DNA of 64,000 nucleotides from Pseudobutyrivibrio xylanivorans DSM 14809 (GCF_900141825.1 NZ_FQYQ01000009.1:32366-96365), one strand, 5' to 3'; positions 33,230-42,170 are shown, numbered from the stretch's first letter. Made by a program: numbers and translations. Notes: generated from the sequence alone by a model not told the origin.

Positions 33230-34561
33230 ATGGAACAAAATAAGAAAATGTATGGGGAAATTTTAAAGGAACGTGAATATAGAAAGCTGATTTTTGCTGC
33301 AGTTATTAACCGTTTTGGTGATTCTGTTGATGCAATAGCTTTTACATGGCTGGTTTATCAGATTACACACAGCGCAGCTTGGTCAGCAATAGTGTTTGCG
33401 CTTAATACACTTCCAAACGTAGTGGTTCAGCCTTTTGCCGGAGCCATTGTTGAGAAGCTTAACAAAAAGCATGTGATTGTGGCTACGCACATTCTAAGAG
33501 CAGCCATCATTACATTGTTTGCTATTTTATATAAAGCTGGCATGGTAAATGCATTAATCATGGCAATTTTCACTTTAATCATTACTACAGTTGAGTCCTT
33601 TAATCTTCCTGCAACATCAGCTTTTACTTTGCAGGTGGTAAAGAAAGAGCATATGACCTGCGGAATGAGTCTTAATTCTATGCTTTCAAGTGCAGCTTCA
33701 CTGGCTGGAACAGGAGCAGCCGGTGTAATTATTGCCACAGCAGGTGTTTCAACTGCAATGATGATTGATGTAGTAACCTTCGTATTGGCAGCAGTGCTTA
33801 TAGGTGCTATGAAGACTGGACTAGCAGCACAGAAGAAAGAAGCAGAGGCATCTATCCAGAAAAATGCTCCTGAAGATAAAAAAGAAGAGAGCAAACTTGA
33901 ATTCTTTTTAGATGGTTTTAAATATGTTGCAAGCTCACGTGTTATCTGCAATTATGGCCTGCTTGCTGTTGCACTTAACTTTATGCTTATTCCTATAAAT
34001 GCACTTCAGGCACCAATTGCCAGCGAGATTTTTCAGATGGGTGGAGAAATCCTTAGTATTGCAGGTGCATTTGCAGCAATAGGCGGTATCGCAGGTTCAG
34101 CACTTGTGCCAGTTCTTTCACAGAAGCTCTCACCACTTAAGATGATAATGCTTGGAACAGCAGCTTTAGGTGCTGGAATGTTTGGAATTGCTTGTGGTGG
34201 TTTCTTTGCAGGAAACAATATTGTTTGTTATGTTGACGTTGCAGCTTCATTTTTCATCATGATGGTTGCAGCTTCAATTATCGGAGGCACAATAAATATT
34301 CAGTTTATGAAAAATGCTGATCCAAAGTATATCGCAAGAGCAGCTGCAGTAATGGGCGCTTGTGGAACGGCATGTATGCCTGTGGGCTCAATTCTATTAA
34401 GTGCAGTAGTGGCTAAGGTAAGTACAGAGTCAATCCTTATCTTCTGTGTGATTTTTGCAGTAGCTGTTTTTGCAGTATTAGCTCTTGCAAAGCCACAGAT
34501 GGAAATTGAGGAAGGCTCTCTTGGGATAGATAACGAAAAATTTTCAGCTAGTATAGGATAA
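33230..34561 (+). CDS. MFS transporter, MFS_3/macrolide-efflux-like
   Basis: 443 residues with 12 predicted membrane segments; REYRKLIFAAVINRFGDSVDAIAFTWLVYQIT at the start is typical of the EntS/MefA-like MFS group. A charged loop at about 200-225 separates the halves. Likely drug or metabolite export. Start at ATG 33230, GGAGG 8 nt upstream; an ATG at 33203 is less well placed. It is followed after 7 nt by an XRE-family regulator and preceded by a palindromic operator, which together suggest an inducible exporter. Confidence 0.85.
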   Translation: MEQNKKMYGEILKEREYRKLIFAAVINRFGDSVDAIAFTWLVYQITHSAAWSAIVFALNTLPNVVVQPFAGAIVEKLNKKHVIVATHILRAAIITLFAILYKAGMVNALIMAIFTLIITTVESFNLPATSAFTLQVVKKEHMTCGMSLNSMLSSAASLAGTGAAGVIIATAGVSTAMMIDVVTFVLAAVLIGAMKTGLAAQKKEAEASIQKNAPEDKKEESKLEFFLDGFKYVASSRVICNYGLLAVALNFMLIPINALQAPIASEIFQMGGEILSIAGAFAAIGGIAGSALVPVLSQKLSPLKMIMLGTAALGAGMFGIACGGFFAGNNIVCYVDVAASFFIMMVAASIIGGTINIQFMKNADPKYIARAAAVMGACGTACMPVGSILLSAVVAKVSTESILIFCVIFAVAVFAVLALAKPQMEIEEGSLGIDNEKFSASIG

Positions 34562-34568
34562 AAGAATC

Positions 34569-35681
34569 ATGCAAATTAAACTAAATGAGAACATAAAAAA
34601 ATATCGAAAAGACATGAATCTGACGCAGGAAGAACTGGCAGAGGCATTTGGAGTCACAGTTGGAGCAGTGTCAAAATGGGAAACTGGAAGCAATGTGCCG
34701 GATATTCTAACCCTTATGCAGCTTGCGGATTTTTTTAATATTTCTGTTGATGTTCTTTTGGGATATAGTATGTCTTCTAAAAATGCGAATGATATTTCGG
34801 ATAGGCTGGATAATCTATTGCACGAGGATAAATATGACGAGGCTATTTCTGAGGCAGAAAAAGCAGTTGCAAGATATCCTGGCAATTATAAGATTCTCAC
34901 TAGCAGCGCGTATACATACCATGTTGTTTCATCAGTAAAAGATAATAAGGATTACAGGGAAAAAGCAATAGAGCTTTGTGAATCAGCTCTTCGCTACGTT
35001 TCACAGAGTGATAACCCAGATCAGGAAACCTTTAGCCTCAAATATCGCATAGCAACCTTGAAGGGACGTGATAATCCTGAGAAATCTCTTGAAGAGTTTA
35101 AAAAGGTAAATTATCAAGGAATAGCAGATATAAGTATAGCCAATATTTTAAGAATGACAGGCAAACCAAATGAGGCAATGGAAGTCTATACAAGAGTCTT
35201 GGTATCTATTCTCGTTAAGGTCTTGGAGTATGCTACAGGAATTTTTATGGTCCTTGTTTCGCTGGATGACATAAAGTCGTATAGGGAAGCCAGCGAACTC
35301 ATGGACTGGTACATTACTATAGTAGATGCAACCAGCCTGGATAAATGTGAGAACAGCTATCTTTCCAAAATGAGAATTATGGGACTAATATTTAAAGCTT
35401 TGGTTCTTTCATGTCTCAAAAAGTATGATGACATGGAAAAGTGTATCGACTCGGCCTTAGAGATAGCCAAGAAGTACGATAAAAATCCTTCAAATGATTT
35501 TGCTGGAAAGATTAAATTCTGGCATGGAAGTAAGGATTATCACACATCTATATATGATGCATTTGGTGTAGGTGCTGTTGCTGGAATTGATAATCTTTTT
35601 AGCATAGGTCAAAAGATGCTTCCTGAAAAAGTTATACAGAAGATGGAAAGGGCGCTGGAATATTGGAATAAAATAAAATGA
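34569..35681 (+). CDS. XRE-family regulator with C-terminal helical repeat region
   Basis: 370 residues. HTH_3 domain at about 6-60 (RKDMNLTQEELAEAFGVTVG, AVSKWETGSNVPDILTLMQLADFF). The remaining 300 residues are all-helical and TPR-like (LLHEDKYDEAISEAEKAVARYP; GKPNEAMEVYTRVL), as in transcription factors whose repeats bind a peptide or partner. It lies 7 nt behind the MFS exporter and may control it or read a cell signal. Confidence 0.85.
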   Translation: MQIKLNENIKKYRKDMNLTQEELAEAFGVTVGAVSKWETGSNVPDILTLMQLADFFNISVDVLLGYSMSSKNANDISDRLDNLLHEDKYDEAISEAEKAVARYPGNYKILTSSAYTYHVVSSVKDNKDYREKAIELCESALRYVSQSDNPDQETFSLKYRIATLKGRDNPEKSLEEFKKVNYQGIADISIANILRMTGKPNEAMEVYTRVLVSILVKVLEYATGIFMVLVSLDDIKSYREASELMDWYITIVDATSLDKCENSYLSKMRIMGLIFKALVLSCLKKYDDMEKCIDSALEIAKKYDKNPSNDFAGKIKFWHGSKDYHTSIYDAFGVGAVAGIDNLFSIGQKMLPEKVIQKMERALEYWNKIK

Positions 35682-35823
35682 TTTTATGTAGAAGAAAAAG
35701 GTTTAACAGGGCTCGACTTAAAGTATCTCTCATTAGTTTTTATGGAGTTTGAACATATTCTTTATTTTTTTTCACATTATTGTATAATATACAACGTTAA
35801 ATAATAGTAGGGGAGAAAGAATT

Positions 35824-37308
35824 ATGAAAAATAAGAGAGATATAGCAATATTCACTATGTTTGGTTTAGCTGTCTTTGCAGGATTGCTATTATTCTTTTC
35901 AAAAATTAATCCATTAGTTGTATATGATGCAGACGACTGGCTTTATGTATATGAGTTGCGTAAGCCAATCCCCCTTATACATGCATGGAATCCTACCAAG
36001 GTTTTCCCAGAAACATTCATGCCATTGGCATCTTATTTTGGAGCATTGGTGATTAATCCTAGGATTAATAATTACTGCTTTTCATTGACATTGGCGCATG
36101 CTCTTTTTAGCAGCTTGATTTTGACTTTGTACTTTGTTCATTTCCCAATTCTTTTTTACAAGAGAGAATTTGCATCATTTAAGTCAAGCGTGATATATGG
36201 ATGTTTCTTTTTCTTGTTACATTTCATTTCACATATGGTGAATGGTCGAAATAACCCATTTGCTCTTTGGTCAGAGAATCTCACATGCTTTTATAATTAT
36301 ACTTTGCCAGTTGCATTAAATGCAGCACTTGTAATGCACTTTATGATTTATGGTGGATCAAAGAAATGGTTTGAAAAAAGCAATCTAATTCATAAGTTTG
36401 TTGTAGCAGTATGGATTTATTTTGCCCTAAATTCTAATCTATATTCATCAGTTGTTTTGGCAACATACATAGGAACAGAGTTATTCCTTATTTTGAAAAG
36501 AGAGCTAAAGGAAAAGAGCTTTGATTTAAAGACATATTGTGGTTGTAATTGGTTTAACCTATTAATTATTTTCTGCTGGGTTGGAACAAATATATTAGAG
36601 CTTTTTGGTGGTAGAGCTGGTGGAATGCAAAAGAGTTTCATAATAAATTTGCCAATAACAATGGGTATGGGAGTATTTAGTCTGGTAGGCAAGAATATAT
36701 TCTTAACTATTTTAGATATATTTGTTTTTGTGTCATGGCGTAAACTACATAATAAAAAACTCACTCCAACAGCTGAAAGATTCTTGTATTACATTGGTTT
36801 TGGATTGATTTATCTTACTTTTCTAAGTGCCGCTGTTGAGCCTACTTATATTTTTAGACCACAGATAACTATTTGTAGTTTCTTCTACATTTTTATGGGA
36901 ATGATTGCGTGCTTGAATGAGTTGAAAAAAACTAATAGCAAATACAAACGTGCACCGCTAGTTTTGTTGGGAACACTTGGATTGTTATTTGTTTTTCCAG
37001 GACATCTTTTCTGCCCATACAACTACTCAATTCTTTCTTATGACAAGTGTGAAGTCCTTACAAACGATATCATAAGTCAGTTTAATGAGGCTGAACAGGA
37101 AGGAAAAAGTGAAATAGTTCTTGAGATACCTAAATTTACTCAGGAAGGCAATTGGCCACTAAGCGATTTCATTGGGGAGAGATACGCAAACGCTTTATAT
37201 AAACACAAAATTACAAAATCATATATAACTGTAAAAGATTTGATTATCACAGAAGAGAAAAATAGAGAACTTGATATTCCAATGGGAAAGCAGCTATTTT
37301 CGTTATAA
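35824..37308 (+). CDS. Polytopic membrane protein, GT-C glycosyltransferase-like
   Basis: 494 residues with about 11 membrane segments. The first extracellular loop has VVYDADDWLYVYE, an Asp pair position resembling the catalytic loop of GT-C-fold glycosyltransferases. A hydrophilic C-terminal part (about 395-494) lies outside. That would suggest transfer of a sugar from a lipid carrier to a surface polymer, but I cannot identify the family with confidence. TATAAT at 35783-35788 is a likely -10. RBS GGGGAG before ATG 35824. Confidence 0.65.
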   Translation: MKNKRDIAIFTMFGLAVFAGLLLFFSKINPLVVYDADDWLYVYELRKPIPLIHAWNPTKVFPETFMPLASYFGALVINPRINNYCFSLTLAHALFSSLILTLYFVHFPILFYKREFASFKSSVIYGCFFFLLHFISHMVNGRNNPFALWSENLTCFYNYTLPVALNAALVMHFMIYGGSKKWFEKSNLIHKFVVAVWIYFALNSNLYSSVVLATYIGTELFLILKRELKEKSFDLKTYCGCNWFNLLIIFCWVGTNILELFGGRAGGMQKSFIINLPITMGMGVFSLVGKNIFLTILDIFVFVSWRKLHNKKLTPTAERFLYYIGFGLIYLTFLSAAVEPTYIFRPQITICSFFYIFMGMIACLNELKKTNSKYKRAPLVLLGTLGLLFVFPGHLFCPYNYSILSYDKCEVLTNDIISQFNEAEQEGKSEIVLEIPKFTQEGNWPLSDFIGERYANALYKHKITKSYITVKDLIITEEKNRELDIPMGKQLFSL

Positions 37309-37368
37309 GATTTATTGTATACATGTAATGTGCAATGAAATTCAAATTGTAAATCATTGTAAAAATAT

Positions 37369-37398
37369 AGGCCGGATGAGGTGTGACTCATCTGGCCT
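37369..37398. terminator. Bidirectional terminator
   Basis: AGGCCGGATGAG (37369-37380) pairs with CTCATCTGGCCT (37387-37398). T-rich on both outsides; it separates the convergent genes at 35824 and 37401. Confidence 0.85.
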
Positions 37399-37400
37399 TA

Positions 37401-37895
37401 TTAATTAAGTTTAGCATTCAAATGATATGCCTGTATCAATATTTTTTCTTTCCATAATTCATCTTCAGCATCAAGATGATAGGTCTCATATCCATATTGT
37501 CTTCCATTTGAGCAGACGATTTTCTCGTCATCAATATGAAAGGCAATTCGATATTTGCTAGGCATTTTCTGAGGAAGAATCGTTGAATTATTTCTCTGGA
37601 CTTCCTTTAAATGTCTTTGTCCATTTACAATCCCATCAAAACGAACATTATAAAGCTTAAAAAGGTGCCTAATGTAGCTTTCTGTCCTGAATGAAGAGGT
37701 ATAAACCCATACCTCGAAGCCGAGCTCCTGCAGTTCATTGATTAACGCAGGAGTGCCCAGCCTCAGGCGTTCTTTATAAATTTTGTTGAATGGAAATGCG
37801 GGTGGATCTTCAACCTTGTGCGTCTCGGGTGACACGAACAAAACTTCATCAAGATCAAAGGATATTCGCATTTTCTCGCCGGCATTATTAATCAT
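37401..37895 (-). CDS. HAD-like hydrolase, paralogue of the HAD domain of its neighbour
   Basis: 164 residues with HAD motif I FDLDEVLF (nucleophile Asp) and motif II near VWVYTSS. It shares the blocks FPFNKIYKERLRLGTPAL and HIDDEKI with the C-terminal half of the gene encoded just upstream, so one derives from the other. Phosphatase activity on an unknown substrate is plausible. ATG at 37895 overlaps the previous stop by 8 nt and has AAGGAG upstream, indicating coupling; the ninth codon is also ATG and has homology directly after it. Confidence 0.75.
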   Translation of the reverse strand: MINNAGEKMRISFDLDEVLFVSPETHKVEDPPAFPFNKIYKERLRLGTPALINELQELGFEVWVYTSSFRTESYIRHLFKLYNVRFDGIVNGQRHLKEVQRNNSTILPQKMPSKYRIAFHIDDEKIVCSNGRQYGYETYHLDAEDELWKEKILIQAYHLNAKLN

Positions 37896-38766
37896 AAGAA
37901 GGTAGCTCCTTAATAATGTTGATTACGTCTCTTGACCAGTGATCCTTATCTTTGATTGGATATACACGGAATTCATTGGCTACATTGTCAAACATACTGA
38001 CTTCAGCATTATCGAGATGTAGAGTGTATAAATAGTTGTCGACATACAGTGCTTCCATCAGTTTTTTGTCTTCTGGATTAGTTCTTTTTGATGTACCTGT
38101 AACTATACCAGTAGCAGTTAAATGGTATTTACGTAAAAGCGATTTAATATAGTCAGTGGAATAGTAGTTAACACTGTATACCCAAATATCAAATCCGTTT
38201 TTTTCAAGCATTCTAAATAAAGCAGGGATTCCAAGTCTCAGTCGATCTGGGTAAATCTTATTAAGTGGGAACGGTAATGGCTTTTCTGCTTGTCCTTGTG
38301 TGCCATTGTAGAAAACAACCTCGTCCAAATCAAGGGTAACGCGCTTGTTGTGCTCTGAGTGTTTAACTATTTCTTTGATTTCCTGATTGTGAACTACATT
38401 TACAACCTGTACTGGAATTTTTGGATAGCCCAGTCTTAGGGCCGCAGCCCACCTGTGATGACCGTTTAAAATCATATAGCCATCAGGATGAATTCTTTCC
38501 ACCACTATTGGTTCTTCACCCATAAAATAATTTTGATAAACTCGCTCAGAATTTAGAAACTTTTTTTCATAGTCTGAGATGATTCGATAGCTTGGCCCAA
38601 CTGAAGGATGTGAAAACTCATCATCAGGATTAGGATGCAGTCTCAGACAACTGCATCGTCTTTTTAGAAGGCGATGGAGCAGACTAGACTTGATTGGAAT
38701 AGCTACTCCATCATGTCTTGAAATTTCATCAGCTATATATGCTTCAAATTGTGTATTGCTTTCCAT
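37888..38766 (-). CDS. ParB/sulfiredoxin-like domain fused to a HAD-like domain
   Basis: 292 residues. The first half contains MILNGHHRWAAALRLGYPKIPVQVV (about residues 95-120), the ParB/Srx nuclease-kinase-like core with its Gly-His-His-Arg phosphate site. The second half starts VTLDLDEVVFYNG, a HAD motif I, and is a paralogue of the next gene. ParB/Srx folds include enzymes that phosphorylate small molecules and HAD domains remove phosphate, so an opposing kinase/phosphatase pair is a possible reading; it is inference. The upstream N-terminal 60 residues are not recognised. Confidence 0.7.
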   Translation of the reverse strand: MESNTQFEAYIADEISRHDGVAIPIKSSLLHRLLKRRCSCLRLHPNPDDEFSHPSVGPSYRIISDYEKKFLNSERVYQNYFMGEEPIVVERIHPDGYMILNGHHRWAAALRLGYPKIPVQVVNVVHNQEIKEIVKHSEHNKRVTLDLDEVVFYNGTQGQAEKPLPFPLNKIYPDRLRLGIPALFRMLEKNGFDIWVYSVNYYSTDYIKSLLRKYHLTATGIVTGTSKRTNPEDKKLMEALYVDNYLYTLHLDNAEVSMFDNVANEFRVYPIKDKDHWSRDVINIIKELPSYD

Positions 38767-38801
38767 AGGCTACCCCTGTTTGTGGATAAATCAAATGTTT
38801 G

Positions 38802-39263
38802 TTATTTAACTGGTACGCAATGCTTATCGTTGATGTCACAGACTTTCTGGACACGACGGCGATATTTCTCCTCCATAAGTGGATCTGTATTAAGCCATGT
38901 TTTTACAACTTCCATAGCCATCAATCCACCGATGATTTTTGCGCCGAGACAAAGGATATTTGAATCAGTATGCTGTCTTGCGAGAGTAGCACAGAGTGGG
39001 TCCTGACATACTGCCGCATAGCATCCATTTATTTTGTTGGCGATAAGAGCACTACCGTAGCCAACGCCATCGCAGAAGATACCTCTGTCACATTCGCCCT
39101 TTGCCACCGCAAGTGAAGCTGGGTAAACAAAATCTGAAAGATCGCAGCTTTCACTATCATAAGTACCAAAATCTACAACTTCATATCCATTACTTTCAAG
39201 ATATGCTTTAATTTCATTTTTCATTTCTGTTCCTGCATGATCATTTGCCATTGCAATTTTCAT
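38802..39263 (-). CDS. RpiB/LacAB-family sugar-phosphate isomerase
   Basis: 153 residues. MKIAMANDHAGTEMKNEIKAYL at the start and GIFCDGVGYGSALIANK around the catalytic Cys match ribose-5-phosphate isomerase B and galactose-6-phosphate isomerase subunits. The Cys-Asp-Gly-Val-Gly sequence differs from the usual CGTG of RpiB, so the substrate may be another aldose phosphate. RBS AGGAGG ahead of the ATG at 39263. It is the first gene of a minus-strand group with the ParB/HAD genes (36-nt gap), which might mean linked phospho-sugar chemistry. Confidence 0.85.
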   Translation of the reverse strand: MKIAMANDHAGTEMKNEIKAYLESNGYEVVDFGTYDSESCDLSDFVYPASLAVAKGECDRGIFCDGVGYGSALIANKINGCYAAVCQDPLCATLARQHTDSNILCLGAKIIGGLMAMEVVKTWLNTDPLMEEKYRRRVQKVCDINDKHCVPVK

Positions 39264-39288
39264 ATGTGATACCTCCTAAATGTATGGA

Positions 39289-39355
39289 TTCTTGTAGGTA
39301 TTCTCTATGATTCCTTGCCTACAAGAAGTCATGTATAACTGTGATTTCATCACAG
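39289..39355. promoter_or_regulatory. Two inverted repeats in the divergent control region
   Basis: TTCTTGTAGG (39289-39298) with CCTACAAGAA (39318-39327), and CTGTGA (39339-39344) with TCACAG (39350-39355). They lie upstream of the minus-strand isomerase gene and of the plus-strand AI-2E-type gene; probable regulator sites. Nothing else was seen in 39264-39523. Confidence 0.55.
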
Positions 39356-39523
39356 CTTCTTTTTATAAACACCTCTACAATATCATAAATATGTGAAGAC
39401 TTAATAGAATTTTTAGAATTAATTCATTGCATTTGGGAGGGGAGTTTGCATAATTATAGATATAGGGGGTTGCATCGAATTGCAACAATCAACTATAAGG
39501 ACTTTCTATTTGTTGGAGGCAAG

Positions 39524-40672
39524 ATGAAAAAATTCAAAGATAAATCCTGGTATCCACTTACCGTATCAATATGCATGGGAGTAGTGCTTTTTGTGCTTTT
39601 GATTAGGCTTGGTACAGTTTTAAACATAATTGGCTCTTTCTTAGGATTCTTTTCCACAGTTTTCTTCGGAGCAATCATAGCCTATATTATTAATCCGCTG
39701 GCTATGTTTCTCAGAAGAAAAGTATTTGGAAAGCTTAAAAATGAAAAAACAAAGGCTGCACTTGGTAATGCATGTGCATTTCTTTTATTAATTGTAATTT
39801 TGGTATTTATTGGTGTTCTTGTAATTCCTCAGCTGATAGACAGCGTTAAAATCTTTGCACAGAATTTTAATGGCTATGTGGATGGGCTGCAGAGAACACT
39901 CACAGCAATTGGCGTATCAAATTCTACTCTGGATTTAAGCAGCTTTATAAATAATTCAAAGGATTTGTTAAATACCATTAAGGACTATGCTTCTAAAAAT
40001 ATGGATACAATTATGTCAGCCACAGCTGGCGTGGGCAAAGGTGTTGGGCAGGCATTTATAGCACTTTTACTTTCAATTTATTTCCTTGCTGAAAAGGACA
40101 AGCTAAAGGCTGGCGGTGCAAGATTCTTAAAAGCTCTCTGCAAGGATCAGTATGAAAAGGTTGAATATGTAATCAAGCAAAGCGATAAGATTCTTAACTG
40201 CTATATTGTTTATAACCTTATCGATGCATTTGTAGTTGGTATCGTAAATGCGATATTCATGACTATAGTTGGAATGCCATATGCAGGGCTTGTTTCCGTG
40301 CTTGTTGGTATCTTTAACATTATCCCTACATTCGGCCCTGCTATCGGGGCAGTAATTGGAGGCTTCCTGCTTCTTTTGGTTGAGCCATGGTATGCAGCAG
40401 CGTTTTTGATTTTCACGGCTGTATTACAGACACTTGATGGCTATGTAATCAAGCCTAAGCTTTTTGGCGATTCCCTTGGTGTTTCAGGTCTTTGGATTCT
40501 CATCGGTATCGTAGCTGGTGGAAAAATGTTTGGCGTAGTAGGAATTCTTCTCGCTATACCTATGGTGGCCATTCTAGATATGATTTATCATAAGTTCCTT
40601 CTTCCATTCCTGGAGAATAGGGATGAGGAAGAGCGTGAAGCCCCTGAAGTACCTGAAGAGCGTGAAGAGTAA
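39524..40672 (+). CDS. AI-2E family membrane transporter
   Basis: 382 residues with seven or eight membrane segments and the family hallmarks GQAFIALLLSIYFLAEKDKL, GMPYAGLVSVLVGIFNIIPTFGPAIGAVIGG and LQTLDGYVIKPKLFGDSLGVSG. Members export AI-2 or exchange Na+/H+; the substrate here is unknown. The tail after residue 365 is highly acidic. Start ATG 39524 with GGAGG; a frame from 39446 adds residues without a good ribosome site. Confidence 0.88.
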   Translation: MKKFKDKSWYPLTVSICMGVVLFVLLIRLGTVLNIIGSFLGFFSTVFFGAIIAYIINPLAMFLRRKVFGKLKNEKTKAALGNACAFLLLIVILVFIGVLVIPQLIDSVKIFAQNFNGYVDGLQRTLTAIGVSNSTLDLSSFINNSKDLLNTIKDYASKNMDTIMSATAGVGKGVGQAFIALLLSIYFLAEKDKLKAGGARFLKALCKDQYEKVEYVIKQSDKILNCYIVYNLIDAFVVGIVNAIFMTIVGMPYAGLVSVLVGIFNIIPTFGPAIGAVIGGFLLLLVEPWYAAAFLIFTAVLQTLDGYVIKPKLFGDSLGVSGLWILIGIVAGGKMFGVVGILLAIPMVAILDMIYHKFLLPFLENRDEEEREAPEVPEEREE

Positions 40673-40706
40673 GAGCATTAATATGGTTATATTGTAGGCG
40701 TTGTCG

Positions 40707-40736
40707 GAACCCGTGAGTATTCACGGGTTCTTTTTT
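40707..40736 (+). terminator. Intrinsic terminator
   Basis: GAACCCGTGA (40707-40716), GTAT loop, TCACGGGTTC (40721-40730), six T. The same stem recurs at 44238-44265. Confidence 0.92.
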
Positions 40737-40810
40737 CGCGGGGAAAGCTCTCGGGCTCTACTGCTGCGTTCAAAAGATTTTTTGAATGTAATATGGGGTT
40801 GGTTTGAAGG

Positions 40811-40839
40811 TTGACAAAAAGTCTTTTGAGTGTTATATT
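40811..40839 (+). promoter_or_regulatory. Consensus promoter in front of a dyad element
   Basis: TTGACA (40811-40816), 17-bp spacer, TATATT (40834-40839). It would start transcription near 40846 and read through the hairpin at 40881 and the whole four-unit element into the gene at 41249, giving a leader of about 400 nt. Confidence 0.75.
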
Positions 40840-40880
40840 CATGCACAAGTTATAAAAACACATCTATTTTTATCACTTTT

Positions 40881-40895
40881 GTGGCGGCTCGCCAC
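40881..40895. other. Small perfect hairpin GTGGCG-GCT-CGCCAC
   Basis: 6-bp stem with a 3-nt loop, 40 nt after the promoter. T-rich sequence follows, so it may act as a weak terminator. A sister hairpin is at 17188-17200. Confidence 0.55.
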
Positions 40896-40964
40896 GGTTT
40901 TCGTTTTTATTTTGATTATGTTTATATTGCATTCGGACCGTTCGAAGGTCTTGGATTGCTTGTT

Positions 40965-41213
40965 TACGGAATATTGCCCTCTTACATGGAATTATTACGT
41001 AAGCATTTTTCTACTTAACAGTATGATTACGGAATATTAAGTGATTATAGGTTATTTTTACGTAGGGATTATGTGCTGTATGACCTAGTTTTATAGAATT
41101 AGCTGGAATTTACTACGTAAAATCAAATGAAAACCAGCCATTATTCCGTAATGATACATGATTTACCAAAAATTGTTACGGAAGAATAGCGCTATTTTGC
41201 CGTATGTTCCGTA
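40965..41213. repeat. Four-unit dyad element
   Basis: Units of exactly 37 nt at 40965-41001, 41028-41064, 41114-41150 and 41177-41213, starts 63, 86 and 63 nt apart, almost the same geometry as at 25191. Half-sites are TACGGAA or TACGTAA on the left and TTACGTA or TTCCGTA on the right; units 1-2 carry the TTACGTA form on the right, unit 3 on the left, showing inverted orientation of the second half. It ends 35 nt before the ATA start of the next gene. The stretch 40737-40964 has only the promoter and small hairpin above. Confidence 0.9.
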
Positions 41214-41248
41214 AATGACATAGAATTTTATGAATGGAGGAATAAACA

Positions 41249-42040
41249 ATAGAAAATTATAAGAAAGAACTCGAGGATCAATTACTAGAAATACAGGAAT
41301 TATTAAAGAAATCTAATAGGAATATGGCTAGATATAAGGATTTGCCAAACTCTCATGTTTATATTTCATATAGTAATGGTAGTCCGCAATATTACTTGAA
41401 ATCTGAAGATAAGCCTAGGCAATACGTTAAAAGAAAAGAGATTAGAAATATAGCTAAATACGCACAGCGAGATTATGAAAAAGAGATGAATAAGCGGTTA
41501 GTATTATTAGAGAAGAAACTAACTCATTTTTTAGATTGGTATGATATAGAAAAAATAAAGGAATATGATTACTATTCTCCTGCTAAACGGGCATTGATAA
41601 AACCTCTAGTTCCTTCGGATTACTTATTTACGGAGGAATGGTACAAAGAGCATCCAGGTATGCAAAATTCCTTTCCCGAAGAAGGAATGTATCAAACAAA
41701 CCGTGGAGAAATGGTGCGCTCTAAATCAGAGAAGATTATTGCTGATGCGCTAGACAAATATAAAGTGCCATATCAATATGAGCCAGTATTAGAACTTGGT
41801 TATAACACTATTTATCCAGATTTTGCAGTGCTAAATCTGAGAACACGAAAGACATTGTACTGGGAGCATTTGGGAATTGTTTCAGATGTGGAGTATGCTA
41901 CGAAGAACTTTATAAAGATACAGAATTATGAGAAGAATGGCTATCTTTTGGGCAAGGACTTAATTACCACAATGGAATCGACAGACTTACCTATTGACAT
42001 AAAGCTTGTAGAGCAGAAAATTAAGGAGTTTTTATTGTAG
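41249..42040 (+). CDS. PD-(D/E)XK nuclease-like protein, apparent ATA start
   Basis: 263 residues if begun at ATA 41249, which has GGAGG 8 nt upstream and opens a coiled, charged N-terminus (ENYKKELEDQLLEIQELLKK). From the first ATG (41324) only 238 residues remain and no ribosome site is present, so the ATA is either a rare start or a lost ATG. The C-terminal part has MVRSKSEKIIADAL, LGYNTIYPDFAVLN and TLYWEHLGI: Glu, Asp and Glu-x-His placed as in PD-(D/E)XK nucleases. Role unknown; related genes often accompany mobile DNA. It follows the four-unit dyad element. Confidence 0.72.
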   Translation: MENYKKELEDQLLEIQELLKKSNRNMARYKDLPNSHVYISYSNGSPQYYLKSEDKPRQYVKRKEIRNIAKYAQRDYEKEMNKRLVLLEKKLTHFLDWYDIEKIKEYDYYSPAKRALIKPLVPSDYLFTEEWYKEHPGMQNSFPEEGMYQTNRGEMVRSKSEKIIADALDKYKVPYQYEPVLELGYNTIYPDFAVLNLRTRKTLYWEHLGIVSDVEYATKNFIKIQNYEKNGYLLGKDLITTMESTDLPIDIKLVEQKIKEFLL

Positions 42041-42044
42041 CTTC

Positions 42045-42087
42045 GCTATGCAACAAACTTCAGATTTAGTATACTAATTCAAAATAA
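42045..42087 (+). promoter_or_regulatory. Promoter module, copy 1
   Basis: TATGCA (42047-42052), 17 bp, TATACT (42070-42075) inside a 43-nt block that recurs at 44272-44313 with about six mismatches (shared core GATTTAGTATACTAATT). It sits 4 nt after the stop of the nuclease-like gene and ahead of decayed genes. Confidence 0.65.
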
Positions 42088-42110
42088 CGAGCTAAAAGGG
42101 ATAAGTAATA

Positions 42111-42170
42111 ATGCTTGATTTTGGAATAAATGAAATGCAGAAAGCATGGGAAAACAGATATGAGAACTAA
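42111..42170 (+). pseudogene. Tiny remnant resembling a MazG-like N-terminus
   Basis: The frame MLDFGINEMQKAWENRYEN followed by a stop resembles the first residues of small MazG-like pyrophosphohydrolases (DFxINEMQ). Only 19 codons survive. RBS-like AAAGGGATAAG upstream. The match is short, so this is tentative. Confidence 0.35.

Noticed and set aside
40804..41040. A 78-residue open frame across the promoter and first dyad units
   Set aside because: No ribosome site, hydrophobic unspecific composition, and it runs through repeat units whose geometry, not coding, is conserved.
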